This document shows, one piece after another, positions 53,840-64,000 of a DNA stretch of 64,000 nucleotides. The stretch comes from Oscillatoriales cyanobacterium (lineage in GTDB: Bacteria > Cyanobacteriota > Cyanobacteriia > Cyanobacteriales > Microcoleaceae): positions 1-64,000 of the forward strand of contig RDYN01000011.1 in the NCBI GenBank assembly GCA_004293365.1. The letters run 5' to 3'. How positions within the stretch are numbered: the first letter of the stretch is position 1; each line of letters opens with the position of its first letter. The notes beneath the pieces are model-generated. The model was not told the DNA's origin. It was given only the letters and a program-made list of their open reading frames with translations, and did no database searches. Both the position numbers and the translations under genes were made by a program.

Positions 53840-54720
53840 GAAGTTTCCGATTTAAGCTGACTTGAGAAACCGCATTCCGCCTTTTAACATTCACTTTCAG
53901 CCCGCAAGGAGCCATATTTTTTACTCTGCAAGGGTTTCTAAAGTTCTTTAGTTCCGCATGAATCGCCCGCCCGCGATTCTCAAGCAAGTTTGCTTGTAGA
54001 ATAGTTGTGTGGGGAGATTTAGCGCGATCGACCCTGTTATCTGAAAAAATCCTATGTGTCCGTTGTTGGTACGAAATGCGACTTCAATTTGAGATCGCAC
54101 TTTCTGGAGGAATTACCTCCAGTTCGCAGGTAGCATACAACATTTCCAGCAGGTATTGTCAACGAGAGTGTAGGTTGAGCCGATCGATTTTAGATTGGCG
54201 ATTTTAGATTCAAGGACAAATCTCAAATCCGAAATCTCAAATCGGAGTCTTGGGTTTCACATCAAGCCCTACCTCAATACGCTTGGGCTAACACTGTTTA
54301 TTGCCCGGAGATCCCCCTCGCATCCCCCTGATTGTCGGGGGACTTTGAGAAGATTCTTGTCCCCCCCTTTTTAAGGGGGGTTAGGGGGGATCTGTCTTAA
54401 ACCAAGCCTATTAAGTTCTACCCAACCGATCGCTCCCTACAGTTCACACATTCTGCCAGAGTTGCTAGAGCTAAGTTAATTTAACATTTCTACACACACT
54501 CTGGCAATGACTTACCAGAAAATTTTTTTCCATCCACAAATCCCGGAAAGCGAGCTACCCAAAAACGGATAGAAGCGCTAAACAATCGTTGCGGATACAG
54601 TAAAAGTTTAGACTAAAGTTTTAGGTATCAGATTCACTGTGCGAGCCGTGTGAATCTCAAATCTCAAATCTCAAATCTCAAATCTACTGACTGGCGATCG
54701 CTTTCTCGGTGTTTGGTTTT
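53840..54720. other. 881-bp intergenic region, repeats only
   Basis: Contains CTGGAGG-AATTA-CCTCCAG hairpin (54104-54122), a GATCCCCCT palindromic repeat (54310-54392), and runs of AATCTCAAATC (about 54230-54245 and 54652-54682). The desB promoter lies at its left end. No gene is supported; the frame at 54007-54207 has no domain. Confidence 0.6.
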
Positions 54721-56187
54721 CTAGGTTGCAGCCTTTTCTAATATGAGCTTCGCCCGTTTTACCATTTCTGGAATCTCGATCGGATAATCGCCGGTGAAAC
54801 ACGCCGAACAAAAACTTTTCGTGTCTTCGTTAGTCGCACTCAGCATTCCTTCCCGGCTCAAGAAAGCCAAGGAATCCACCCCAATTTGAGCGCCGATTTC
54901 GGCGACGGACTTGGTAGCAGCAATCAACTGATCTTGATTGTCGGTGTCGATACCGTAGAAACAAGGATGAGTCACCGGCGGCGAGGAAATTCTCATGTGA
55001 ACTTCGGTTGCGCCCGCATCCCGCAAGGCTTTGACGATTTTGCGGCTGGTAGTGCCGCGGACGATCGAATCGTCGATAATAATTACCCGCTTTCCTTCCA
55101 ACACATCTTTGAGAGGGTTGAGTTTCATGCGGATTCCTGACTCGCGCATTGTCTGAGTCGGTTGAATAAAAGTGCGTCCGACGTAGCGATTTTTAATCAA
55201 TCCTTCGGCGTAAGGAATGCCGGAAGTTTGAGAAAAGCCGATCGCCGCTGGGATGCCAGAATCGGGAACACCGATAACTATATCAGCATCAATCGGAGAT
55301 TCGACGGCCAACCTCCGCCCGATCCGCAGTCGGTAGGTGTACAAATTTTCACCTTCCATAATGCTATCGGGTCGAGCAAAATAGATCATTTCAAAAATGC
55401 AAAGTTTGCGTTTTTGCTGCTGGCTCCAGTGGAAAGAAGCCATACCTTGCTCTGTAATCCAAACTAATTCCCCCGGTTCTACATCCCGCAAAAATTCTGC
55501 ACCGATAATATCCAAGCCGCAGGTTTCCGATGCTAAAACGTACCGTTGCGGAGTTGTGGGGAGGGTGCCAATTACCAGCGGGCGGACGCCGTGGGGGTCG
55601 CGGACTCCCATGACGCCTTGGGGGGTGGCGATCGTCAAACTAAAGGCTCCTTGGCACATAGCAAAGGCACTGATCGCAGCTTCCAGCCAGTCTTTGCCCT
55701 GGTCTACCTCCCAACCGATCGCCACTGCGATCGCCTCCGAATCCGTCGTGCTCAGAAACTCGCAGTTGCGAGCCATCAACTCTTCCCGCAATTCTTTAGT
55801 ATTGACAAGATTCCCGTTATGTGCTAGAGCCAGACTTCCCAAACGGGTTTCGACAACCACAGGTTGAGCGTTGACAACCCGCGACGAACCAGTAGTAGAG
55901 TAGCGAGTGTGACCTACGGCCAAGTTACCGGGCAAGTGACCTAAACTGGATTCGTTGAAGACTTGGGAAACCAGTCCCATATCCTTGTGCAGGTGGACTG
56001 TTTCACCCTCAAAAGTAGCAATTCCGGCGGATTCCTGACCTCGGTGCTGCAAAGCATACAAGCCGAAGTAGGTCAACTTGGCGACATCTTCACCCGGTGC
56101 GTAGATACCGAAAACGCCGCAAGCTTCCTCGGGCTTGTCGGGTTTGCTAGAATGCTCGTCAGCCTCGAAGGAATGGTTGGGAATCAT
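54721..56187 (-). CDS. purF: amidophosphoribosyltransferase
   Basis: First committed step of purine synthesis: PRPP + glutamine to phosphoribosylamine. 488 residues. A 22-residue propeptide precedes the catalytic Cys23 (EEACGVFGIYAPGED) of the Ntn glutaminase domain. PRPP loop VIIIDDSIVRGTTSRKIVKA. C-terminal FCSACFTGDYPI is part of the Fe-S-type enzyme signature (Bacillus-type PurF). It follows purL by 139 bp on the same strand, the usual order in cyanobacteria. Confidence 0.95.
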   Translation of the reverse strand: MIPNHSFEADEHSSKPDKPEEACGVFGIYAPGEDVAKLTYFGLYALQHRGQESAGIATFEGETVHLHKDMGLVSQVFNESSLGHLPGNLAVGHTRYSTTGSSRVVNAQPVVVETRLGSLALAHNGNLVNTKELREELMARNCEFLSTTDSEAIAVAIGWEVDQGKDWLEAAISAFAMCQGAFSLTIATPQGVMGVRDPHGVRPLVIGTLPTTPQRYVLASETCGLDIIGAEFLRDVEPGELVWITEQGMASFHWSQQQKRKLCIFEMIYFARPDSIMEGENLYTYRLRIGRRLAVESPIDADIVIGVPDSGIPAAIGFSQTSGIPYAEGLIKNRYVGRTFIQPTQTMRESGIRMKLNPLKDVLEGKRVIIIDDSIVRGTTSRKIVKALRDAGATEVHMRISSPPVTHPCFYGIDTDNQDQLIAATKSVAEIGAQIGVDSLAFLSREGMLSATNEDTKSFCSACFTGDYPIEIPEMVKRAKLILEKAAT

Positions 56188-56326
56188 AGATGGGTTGGCT
56201 CGTAATGGGGACGGTATGTGAGCGGGACAATTTCCCCGGTGCGTTCTGTTCGGGAAGATGTCGCATAACTTAATACTTTCTTAATCTTGCCACGGATGTG
56301 TCATTAATTCCAAGCGGTGTAGCATT

Positions 56327-58819
56327 TCAGACAGAAGCTATGCGGCGTTCAATGGCATTGTAGTATCGATCGCCCAGATCTGAGATATTAACCTCAATTA
56401 ACGGCTGCTTATCGGTAGTAAAAACCCGCAAAGATGCTTCGGTAGTCCCAACCAAGCCGATTTTCTGCCACTTGCGGGCCAAATGTTCCTGCAAGTAAGA
56501 TGTCCAAGCAGCCTCGAAAGCTGGACTCACCGACACTAAAATGCAGTTACCCATTTCGCCAAACAACAATTCATCCCAACGCTGAGACTGCTGCGAGTTG
56601 GGGTACAGGTGGATTGTGGCACCCAGTTTAGCAGAAATGCAGCATTCCGCCAGGGCGATCGCAATTCCTCCCTCCGCACAATCGTGAGCAGAGCATACCC
56701 AACCGCTGCGAATGCCGTCGCGACAAGCTTTTTGCACTTGTCTTTCCAACTCAAAATCGATAACTGGAGGCTTACCCGCGATCGTACCGTGAACCGCAGC
56801 CAAATATTCCGAACCGCCCAGAGTCGGAGAAGTTTGGACATCAGAATTTTGGGATGATGCACCAATTCCCAACAGATAAATTAAATCTCCCTCTTTTTGC
56901 CAAGCTTGGCCGCAAATCTTGGTCAAATCCGGAATCAAACCCACCATTCCGATTACCGGAGTCGGATAAATCGGTTGAGGATTCCCCTCAGCATCAACCG
57001 TTTCATTGTAAAGAGAAACATTGCCGCCAGTAACAGGAGTTCCCAACTCGCGACAAGCATCAGCAATCCCGCGACAAGCCGACGCTAACTGCCAATATCC
57101 CACAGGCTTTTCAGGACTGCCAAAATTGAGATTATCAGTCACAGCCAAAGGTTCAGCACCCACACAACTCAAATTTCTCGCCGCTTCCGCAACTACCGCC
57201 TTTGCACCTTCGTAGGGGTCGAGATAAACATAGCGAGAATTGCAGTCAACCGTTGCAGCAACTGCCGGAATTACCTTTACGTGTCCTTCCGAATCCAGAG
57301 GGGCGGGAACTTCAGCAATCTCTCTACCTTGTCCCTTTGAAAATAGGGGAATAGCGGCATCTGCTTCTACGATTTCTTGAGCTTCGGAGACAGCATCCAC
57401 CGTTGATGATTTATCCTTAACAATGGAAGTTTCTGGCGATCGCAATCTGACAACAGCAGCATCCGCACCTCCCGGCAAAACAACAGTATTATTTTGAACC
57501 TGATGGTCGTATTGGCGATAAACCCAGCGTTTAGAAGCGATAGTGGGAGTATCCAAAAGAGTCAGCAAAATCTGATTCCAAGTTTGGAAATCACCTTGAA
57601 CATCGATACCGGCTGCCGTGCATTCCGGCAACTTGTCCGCCGTCCATTCCCATGCTTTCATAGCATATTCTGGCGGTTCTGTCAACAATTCGCGGTGATA
57701 AATTGGCGTATTATCTGCCAAAGCAGTCGCAGTAATTTCAGCAGCGATTTCACCTTTAAAGAGAATTCGGACGATCGGCTCTTCGATGACTGTGCCTGCG
57801 ACTACGGCGTGCAATCCCCAGCGATGAAAAATATCAATTAATTCCTGTTCCCGTCCTTTGTGGGCGACAAATAGCATCCGTTCTTGCGATTCCGAAAGCA
57901 GGTATTCATAGGGAACCATGCCGCTTTCTCGAACCGGAACTTTATCTAAATCAAATTCAATTCCGACACCACCTTTGGCGGCCATTTCCGATGTCGAACA
58001 CGTAATTCCGGCCGCGCCCATATCTTGAGCGGCGACGACTGCACCAGTTTTGAATGCTGCCAAACAAGCTTCAATTAAGGACTTTTCTAAGAACGGATCT
58101 CCTACTTGTACCGCAGGGCGATCGTCCATCGATTTGTCAGTCAATTCTGCACTAGCAAAACTTGCGCCTCCCATGCCATCTCTGCCAGTAGTTGAACCGA
58201 CATAAAGCACGGGATTTCCGGTACCAGACGCGCCAGATTTAACTATTTCTTGAGTTTCCATCAAACCCAAGGCCATGACATTAACTAATGGATTGCCAGC
58301 ATAGGCATCATTGAAATAAACTTCGCCGCCAACGGTGGGTACGCCGATGCAGTTGCCGTAGTGACTGATTCCCGATACTACACCTTTGAACAATCTCTGA
58401 GTTTTGCTATCATCTAAATTGCCAAAGCGGAGGGAATTCAAAAGTGCGATCGGGCGAGCACCCATGGTAAAGATATCGCGGAGAATGCCGCCGACACCGG
58501 TTGCAGCACCTTGGAAGGGTTCAACTGCTGAGGGGTGGTTGTGGGATTCAATTTTGAAAGCAAGTTGTAAACCATCTCCCAAATCTACGACACCGGCATT
58601 TTCTCCAGGCCCGACCAGAATGCGATCGCCCTCTGTGGGAAACTGTTTTAATAGCGGCCGCGAATTTTTGTAGCAGCAGTGTTCGCTCCACATCACGCCG
58701 AACATTCCCAATTCAGCCTTATTGGGATGGCGGCCGAGGCGCTGAACGATTTCTTCGTATTCTTCGGGTTTGAGTCTTTCGGCGGCAATTTGTTCCGGGG
58801 AAAATGGGAGATTTGACAT
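56327..58819 (-). CDS. purL: phosphoribosylformylglycinamidine synthase subunit II
   Basis: 830 residues, small (PurLQS-type) PurL, using ATP and glutamine-derived ammonia from PurQ to make FGAM. Signatures: [40 protein letters not shown] then [39 protein letters not shown] and [17 protein letters not shown]. Longer than most small PurLs because of an acidic insertion (about residues 470-510, [20 protein letters not shown]). Upstream of purF. Confidence 0.95.
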   Translation of the reverse strand: MSNLPFSPEQIAAERLKPEEYEEIVQRLGRHPNKAELGMFGVMWSEHCCYKNSRPLLKQFPTEGDRILVGPGENAGVVDLGDGLQLAFKIESHNHPSAVEPFQGAATGVGGILRDIFTMGARPIALLNSLRFGNLDDSKTQRLFKGVVSGISHYGNCIGVPTVGGEVYFNDAYAGNPLVNVMALGLMETQEIVKSGASGTGNPVLYVGSTTGRDGMGGASFASAELTDKSMDDRPAVQVGDPFLEKSLIEACLAAFKTGAVVAAQDMGAAGITCSTSEMAAKGGVGIEFDLDKVPVRESGMVPYEYLLSESQERMLFVAHKGREQELIDIFHRWGLHAVVAGTVIEEPIVRILFKGEIAAEITATALADNTPIYHRELLTEPPEYAMKAWEWTADKLPECTAAGIDVQGDFQTWNQILLTLLDTPTIASKRWVYRQYDHQVQNNTVVLPGGADAAVVRLRSPETSIVKDKSSTVDAVSEAQEIVEADAAIPLFSKGQGREIAEVPAPLDSEGHVKVIPAVAATVDCNSRYVYLDPYEGAKAVVAEAARNLSCVGAEPLAVTDNLNFGSPEKPVGYWQLASACRGIADACRELGTPVTGGNVSLYNETVDAEGNPQPIYPTPVIGMVGLIPDLTKICGQAWQKEGDLIYLLGIGASSQNSDVQTSPTLGGSEYLAAVHGTIAGKPPVIDFELERQVQKACRDGIRSGWVCSAHDCAEGGIAIALAECCISAKLGATIHLYPNSQQSQRWDELLFGEMGNCILVSVSPAFEAAWTSYLQEHLARKWQKIGLVGTTEASLRVFTTDKQPLIEVNISDLGDRYYNAIERRIASV

Positions 58820-59381
58820 AATAATTGCGATGTTTTGTAGATTTTACATCCGTATTAGGGATTTTGTTACTCAGGACTTAGATATCAAGGCTAAAGAAAC
58901 CGGGTTTTTATTGAATCTGAGGGTAGTATCGAAGTATTTTCTCCAAAGACCCGGTTTCTAACTACCCGTGGGTTAGTCCTGTGAATGCTAATTTCTAGGA
59001 GGAGGATTTTGTTGGTAACAGCGTTCAAACTTTAAGTTTGAGTAGGGATTGAGGGGGCTGCATTGTTGTCAGCTTCAGGTCAAAGATCGTACCAGTTTTT
59101 GGTCGCTCCGATGAGTTCCTAGGACGCGATCGATCGTACAGGAAAATCGACAACTTACCAAATATCGGATAATAATTGACATATATCTTGTTTTCTGCTA
59201 AAGCAACCGCACCCGACAGTTAAAATATTCTTAATTCCTCAAACCCTTGTGGAAGATTCCATCTTCCCCCTTCCTTCTTACCTCTTCCTTCGTGTCCTTC
59301 GCGTCTTCGCGGTTCGTACTTCCATCTTCCATCTTCCCTCTTCCATCTTCCATCTTCCATCTTCCTTCAGACTTCGGACTT
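58820..59381. other. intergenic region with CTTCCATCTTCC repeats
   Basis: Contains an AAACCGGGTTTTT ... GACCCGGTTTCT pair (58896-58965) next to the purL start, and at 59318-59366 a run of CTTCCATCTTCC-type tandem repeats directly before the pentapeptide gene. Nothing else coding is seen. Confidence 0.55.
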
Positions 59382-59981
59382 ATGACTCAAAATCTCAATT
59401 TTGCCAACCAAAACTTGCGGAACCGTTCATTTAAAGGGCTTGACTTATCAGGGGCGAACTTCAGCGGTTGCGACATTCGAGGCTGCAATTTCACCGGGGC
59501 GATTTTGAGGGGGGCAAATTTTCAGGGTGTCAGAACCGGACAAAGCCGCCGCCGGATCAAAAAATTGATTGCTAGGGCTGGCGTAACAGCGGTGACAGTG
59601 ACGGTGGCTGGGGCTGTAATTGGACTGATTGGCGGGGCGGATGCGGGGGCTGTGGCTGTGGCTGGGACTGCTGCGACGGCGATTGCTGCGACTCGGGGCG
59701 AGGCGGGAATTGTGGCGGGGGCTGTGGCTGGGGCTGCTGCTGCGATCGGCGCTAACGGTATTGTGACATTTTTGGGCGGGGATACTCTCAGGGGAATTGT
59801 TTTATTTTTGGTTTCTGGGGTTATTTTGGGGTTAACTGCGATCGGCTTTTTTATCGCTGTTGAAGAAATCGAAAAATTGTCGGTAACGTCGTTTAGAAAA
59901 GCTGATTTGACTGGCGCTGTATTCGATCCGGGCGCGGTTCTCGATGCTGATTTTTCCGATGCGCGAGGCTTGCCGTGGTAA
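59382..59981 (+). CDS. pentapeptide-repeat protein with glycine/alanine-rich membrane insertion
   Basis: 199 residues from ATG 59382; the frame is open further upstream but only through the tandem CTTCCATC repeat. N-terminal pentapeptide repeats (FANQNLRNRSFKGLDLSGAN then FSGCDIRGCNFTGAILRGAN; residues 6-48). Residues ~60-165 are Gly/Ala/Val-rich (VTVAGAVIGLIGGADAGAVA ... AVAGAAAAIGANGIVTFLGG) with glycine-zipper look and a C-terminal hydrophobic helix. Pentapeptide repeats resume (FRKADLTGAVFDPGAVLDAD). Function unknown. Confidence 0.8.
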   Translation: MTQNLNFANQNLRNRSFKGLDLSGANFSGCDIRGCNFTGAILRGANFQGVRTGQSRRRIKKLIARAGVTAVTVTVAGAVIGLIGGADAGAVAVAGTAATAIAATRGEAGIVAGAVAGAAAAIGANGIVTFLGGDTLRGIVLFLVSGVILGLTAIGFFIAVEEIEKLSVTSFRKADLTGAVFDPGAVLDADFSDARGLPW

Positions 59982-60732
59982 GCTGCACAATTAGTTCGCG
60001 ATCGCAAAAATAATCGTTGTAATGTTAGGTAAGCTGTTGTGCACTTAAATTGCATATTAAAAATCAATAAACTCTTGTGGAACGTTGCTCCGAGCAGCGT
60101 TCCGAACATCCAATTTAAATACGCAACAGCTTACATCAAACATACTCCCCTAAACTTTATCAATTCAGGGGGATTATTTAGAGCGTCCGCCGTTGCTGGG
60201 GGCGTATCAGCACAAATACCCAGACCAATCAACAGAATTGAATTACTCTTAATTCGCTCTCCCACTACCGAAAATATCAGCATTAACCAGCGGTTTCCTC
60301 AAATTGTATCAAAAATTTATGAAGTTCAAGTAAAAGTAGAACTACGGAGGCGAACCAACGCAATTACGGGGGTACAAGCTACTACAGCGATCGATATCTT
60401 CCTAATTCACCTACGTGAAATCTGCTATATGTGAAAGTTTCGTAAAGATGCCGCACAGCTATTGACACGTTTAACGGTTATTAGTAAGCTCAACAAAGCA
60501 ACAAAAACAGCCGACTAAAAAGTGCGATCGGCACAAACATCTTTCATCAACATCTTTCATCAGAGCGCCGACGATCAGAGCGCAACTGACAGTTTAACGC
60601 TGAGTGTAGCACATTTATTTGTGCTACCTAAAACTCTATCATTGGCTGATAAATTCCAAGAAACAAAAGTCAATACTATCCTTGAACATCCAAGGAAACG
60701 CATTAACATTTGAAAAATCAGGGAAGCAACGA
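59982..60732. other. intergenic region before the subtilase gene
   Basis: A GGAACGTTGCTCCGAGCAGC-type hairpin (60077-60105) and TAGCACA...TGTGCTA (60608-60628). The only frame of length (60039-60434, plus) starts in the hairpin repeat and has no domain, so it is not listed as a gene. The subtilase promoter is expected here. Confidence 0.5.
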
Positions 60733-63700
60733 ATGTTATCAATCAACCCTCTCACCCCCAGCACAACTACCAGCACATCCATCATTCCTGACATTACAGA
60801 AAAGACCCAGTTAGGAAACATAGCCAGCACTTATTATTTCCCCCCCCCAGATAAAAACATACAGCCAAGCGAATTAGACACGATAGACATCTGTCCAGAA
60901 TTGTCGAATAAAAGTCAATTATCAGTCGAGATCAACACAGATTCACCGATAAAAACCACAGAAATAGACGCTTTACTAATTGAAAACCCCGAAACGACAA
61001 TCCATCCTATACCTAAAAAAGACTCAACAACAACATCCCCAATCGATCCAATTACTGGCAACAGCACAAAATCTGAGACGACAAACAACATCAAAAATGA
61101 CTCCGGCACATTAACAGCAGAAGCGAAACATGGGACTGTTGCGGATATTACCAATTCTGTGATAACTCCTGCCGAAACAAAGCCAAATTCCTCCGCTACA
61201 GAAACTAAAACCGCAACAGTTTCCGAAGATTCAACTAATACCAAAAATCTGAACGAAGCAAAAACAGATTCTCCACCAGTAGAAACCAAAAACGCGACAG
61301 TTTCAGAAATTACCGACAGCAACTCAACAACAGCAGACACAACTCCTGAAAAGTGTAAATGCACTGAAACGGTAGAAACCAAAAATACAACAGTTTCAGA
61401 AATTCCCACTTCCACGACAAAGCCTGTGGAAGTAAAAGCAGATTCCCCCACAACAGAAACTAAAAATCCGACAGTCTCAGAAATTCCCACTTCCACGACA
61501 AAGCCTGTCGAGGTAAAAGCAGATTCCCCCGCGACAGACACTAAAAACCAGACAGTCTCAGAAATTCCCAATTCCGCGACAAAGCCTGCTGAGACAAAAC
61601 CAGATTCCTCAGCCACAGACACTCAAAACCCGACAAAGCCTGTCGAGGTAAAAGCAGATTCCCCAGCCACAGACACTAAAAATCCGACAGTCTCAGAAAT
61701 TCCCACTTCCACCACAAAGCCTGTCGAGGTAAAAGCAGATTCCTCAGCGACAGACACTAAAAATTCGACAAAGCCTGTCGAGGTAAAAGCAGATTCCCCC
61801 GCGACAGACACTAAGAATACGACAGTCTCAGAAATTCCCAATTCTGCGACAAAGCCTGCGGAGACAAAACCAGATTCCTCAGCCACAGACACTAAAAACG
61901 CGACTGTTGCGACTTCTGCGACGAATCCTGTTGAGGTGAAACCAGATTCTCCAGCCACAGAAACAAAAAACTCGACTGTTGCGACAAATCCTATCGACAA
62001 AAAACCAGATTCTCCAGCCACAGAAACAAAAAACCCGACTGTTGCGACAAAACCTGTCGAGACAAAACCAGATTCCCCCGCGACAGAAACCAAAAACCCG
62101 ACTGTTTCGCACAATCCAGTCTCAGAAAACACTCAATCAGCCGTCACAGTTATTAATTCAATCGACGAAATAACAGGTGAAAAAACAGAAATAACTGCCA
62201 TTCCCTCAGCTTCTACCGAAACAGAAGCCGCCGAGTTACCAGGAATACCAGCAGCAGCAACAGACATTCTCACTGGGGAAATTGAAAACATCTCCTTAAC
62301 TTTCCCCAATACCTCCGTCAATGCAGACACTATCGAAACTACCAGCAAAGCCGATGAAAGTTTCCCACCAATTTCTGACGATGAAATTTCCACACTGTTT
62401 GAAACTCTCAACCGCCTATTACCCGCAGTAGAATCAACCGAAAACTCTCCACCATCCGAGTCAGAATACACAATTTCTCACTTGGAAACCGACTCAGAAA
62501 ACCCAACAAATATTCCCGAAATAGCTACGACTCAAAATTATCAGCCGACAGACTCAGCAAATATCATTACCAACACAGACAATCAGCCAGAAACAACAAT
62601 TGACGAGTATGCAAACCCAGACTTGTACACCGACTCCGAAAAAATAACCGTTATTCCCGAAATAGCATCATCCGCAAATAATCAGCCAGAAAATCCTCCA
62701 AATATCATCGCCCCCAGCCAAAGCGACTCCGAAACCAAGATAAACGAGTACCCAGTTGCTGACACCATTACCAAATTAGAAACAACCCCCAATTCCCCCC
62801 AACCATTAATCGGAATAATAGACACAGGCTTCGCAGCCGACAACCCCAAAATCGACTACAGCAAAATCATCCTCGGAAAAGACTTAATTGACAAAGACAA
62901 CAACCCCCTACTCCAACCAAACGAAGGAAACCAACACGGAAGCACAATCCTCGAAATAATTGCTGGTGACAAAAACAAAAACAATCGCGAAACACCAATC
63001 TGGTTGGGAAGAGCAACAGGTTCCGGCAACTGGCACGAATCCTTGATAGAATTTGTAGACGCAGCAAAAGCATCAAAACAGCCCAACGCCGTAGTTAACC
63101 TCAGCTTCGACTTAACCCAAATCAATCCCGACGGCACGCAAACCACACGGCACAAACTGACAGAAACAGAAACAGCAGCACTCAAATACGCCCAGGATAA
63201 CAACATCCTGATTGTAGCAGCCTCCGGCAATGAAGGAAATCTGATTTCCGCCCTCGGACAAGCATCAACAGAATTCAACAACATCATCACCGTCGGCGCA
63301 GCCGAAAACAACTATCGCGCCGGATATTCCAGCTACGGAGAAGGCTTAGATATTCTAGCACCGGACGACATTCCACAAACAGCAGAAACTCCAACAACCG
63401 AAACCAAACAAGGCACATCAATAGCAGCAGCAAAAGTCACAAACACCATCTCCCAAATGTGGGCGGCTAACCCATCCCTCAACTACCAACAAATCAAAAA
63501 CATTCTCCTAAATACAGCCAAAGACATCGACGTGCCCGACTGGGATGAAAGGACAGGATATGGAATTATCAACGCAGAATTAGCAATTAAAACAGCAGCC
63601 GAAACCATCCCCGCAATTCCAGTATTGGCCGCCGCAAAACTATTGATCAAACCCTTAATTGGTGCTAGTGCAAATATTGGTAACTCTCCCAATTTTACAG

Positions 63701-64000
63701 CAGCCAAACCCTCAGAAAGAGCAACTGCAACTACAACCACTGCCCCCGGTACGCCAAAAGTTACGAGTACCTCAACCGGAGATTATAACGTCGGTACTAA
63801 TTCCTATATTAGTGACTTAGCACCGTACAAAACCACTTATACCAGCAGTTCCAACGGCACAAATAACACCAATTCTCGCACTCTTAGCAGCCTTGCAAAC
63901 ACCCAGTCAAATTGGGATAAAAGCAATACCAAAACCAACTACAAGGGCGAATCTTTTGATGAATCCACCAGCGATTCCACGACAAATGTTGCTACCTATA
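60733..64000 (+). CDS. subtilisin-like serine protease (S8) with long repeat-rich N-terminus, 3' end outside window
   Basis: A forward frame open from ATG 60733 (GGGAAG upstream) to the window end, 1089 codons so far. Residues 1-228 are Thr/Ser/Lys-rich; ~229-456 are degenerate 27- and 18-residue repeats (TKPVEVKADSPATDTKN plus PTVSEIPTST); then an acidic linker. From residue ~690 an S8 catalytic domain: Asp697 (IIDTGFAADNP), His735 (GNQHGSTILEI), the oxyanion Asn833 (VAASGNEG) and Ser896 (QGTSIAAAKV). A Thr/Ser/Asn-rich region follows to the edge. No classical signal peptide, as in many cyanobacterial proteins with long disordered leaders; the location is unknown. The minus-strand frames here are shadows of low-complexity DNA. 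Confidence 0.85.
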   Translation, partial: MLSINPLTPSTTTSTSIIPDITEKTQLGNIASTYYFPPPDKNIQPSELDTIDICPELSNKSQLSVEINTDSPIKTTEIDALLIENPETTIHPIPKKDSTTTSPIDPITGNSTKSETTNNIKNDSGTLTAEAKHGTVADITNSVITPAETKPNSSATETKTATVSEDSTNTKNLNEAKTDSPPVETKNATVSEITDSNSTTADTTPEKCKCTETVETKNTTVSEIPTSTTKPVEVKADSPTTETKNPTVSEIPTSTTKPVEVKADSPATDTKNQTVSEIPNSATKPAETKPDSSATDTQNPTKPVEVKADSPATDTKNPTVSEIPTSTTKPVEVKADSSATDTKNSTKPVEVKADSPATDTKNTTVSEIPNSATKPAETKPDSSATDTKNATVATSATNPVEVKPDSPATETKNSTVATNPIDKKPDSPATETKNPTVATKPVETKPDSPATETKNPTVSHNPVSENTQSAVTVINSIDEITGEKTEITAIPSASTETEAAELPGIPAAATDILTGEIENISLTFPNTSVNADTIETTSKADESFPPISDDEISTLFETLNRLLPAVESTENSPPSESEYTISHLETDSENPTNIPEIATTQNYQPTDSANIITNTDNQPETTIDEYANPDLYTDSEKITVIPEIASSANNQPENPPNIIAPSQSDSETKINEYPVADTITKLETTPNSPQPLIGIIDTGFAADNPKIDYSKIILGKDLIDKDNNPLLQPNEGNQHGSTILEIIAGDKNKNNRETPIWLGRATGSGNWHESLIEFVDAAKASKQPNAVVNLSFDLTQINPDGTQTTRHKLTETETAALKYAQDNNILIVAASGNEGNLISALGQASTEFNNIITVGAAENNYRAGYSSYGEGLDILAPDDIPQTAETPTTETKQGTSIAAAKVTNTISQMWAANPSLNYQQIKNILLNTAKDIDVPDWDERTGYGIINAELAIKTAAETIPAIPVLAAAKLLIKPLIGASANIGNSPNFTAAKPSERATATTTTAPGTPKVTSTSTGDYNVGTNSYISDLAPYKTTYTSSSNGTNNTNSRTLSSLANTQSNWDKSNTKTNYKGESFDESTSDSTTNVATY
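61417..62100 (+). repeat. in-frame tandem repeats of 81 and 54 bp inside the subtilase gene
   Basis: Units starting ACAAAGCCTGT at 61417, 61498 and 61579 are 81 bp apart, then shorter 54-bp forms appear (for example 61633). All keep the reading frame and encode TKPVEVKADSP-type peptides. Confidence 0.85.

Noticed and set aside
54007-54207. 66-codon plus frame in the desB-purF gap
   Set aside because: Crosses a hairpin, has no domain; not supported.
60039-60434. 131-codon plus frame
   Set aside because: It begins inside a hairpin repeat, has no ribosome-binding site or family resemblance.
60915-62471. Minus-strand frames encoding VSVAGESGFVS-type repeats
   Set aside because: They are the reverse shadow of the in-frame repeats of the subtilase gene; the forward frame contains a complete catalytic domain downstream and typical codon use.

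Overview
The window reads as chromosome of a filamentous, Microcoleus/Oscillatoria-like cyanobacterium. The evidence is psaK (photosystem I), ntcA (the cyanobacterial nitrogen regulator), a DesB-type omega-3 desaturase, the ackA/phosphoketolase pair, cyanobacterial families DUF1830 and DUF3084, many GCGATCGC-type (HIP1) octamers and a high load of short interspersed palindromic repeats. The genus is an inference.

Layout. 1-2.8 kb: a possible ISL3-type transposase tail abutting a 5'-truncated NB-ARC/TPR gene, then a decaying HEPN/nucleotidyltransferase module. 3-10.3 kb: acetate kinase, PsaK, a histidine phosphatase, a two-gene AAA ATPase + TOPRIM module resembling a split OLD/PARIS defence system, and phosphoketolase. 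10.7-14 kb: DUF433 and RHH antitoxin-like genes, an HNH stub, a DUF6883/DUF4926 pair and a type II restriction-modification pair whose nuclease has Asn at an expected catalytic Asp. 14-16.8 kb: topA. 17.4-25.4 kb: an accessory stretch with orphan HigA, VOC protein, three GNAT acetyltransferases, RibD/DHFR-like reductase, GFA protein, AlkD-like HEAT protein, gene remnants and MITE-like elements, then a WecG/TagA glycosyltransferase and an unlisted 45-residue gene. 25.5-32 kb: a GH15-like protein and a second restriction-modification island with one C5 methyltransferase between two nuclease genes. 32-43.7 kb: mostly housekeeping and cyanobacterial core genes (hisB, fabI, ntcA, DUF3084, YqgF-like, radical SAM, DUF1830), interrupted by a TnpB element, a tandem-repeat cluster and an Rpn-type nuclease.

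43.8-47.4 kb holds the most original signal. A SARP/BTAD activator lies between an RTX calcium-binding protein and a haem-oxygenase-like-fold protein. Both of these genes have almost the same leader, with an 8-bp direct repeat at 11-bp period, the geometry SARP proteins use. A second partial SARP copy next door carries a 145-bp MITE; the intact copy supplies the empty site and shows a 3-bp target duplication.

47.4-64 kb: a 1209-residue NB-ARC/WD40 protein, a second TnpB with a divergent RHH gene, desB, purF-purL, a pentapeptide/glycine-rich membrane protein, and a very long forward frame (60733 to the window end) encoding a repeat-rich subtilase with all catalytic residues. No tRNA, rRNA or CRISPR array was recognised by eye. 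All family assignments are from reading motifs; no search was run.
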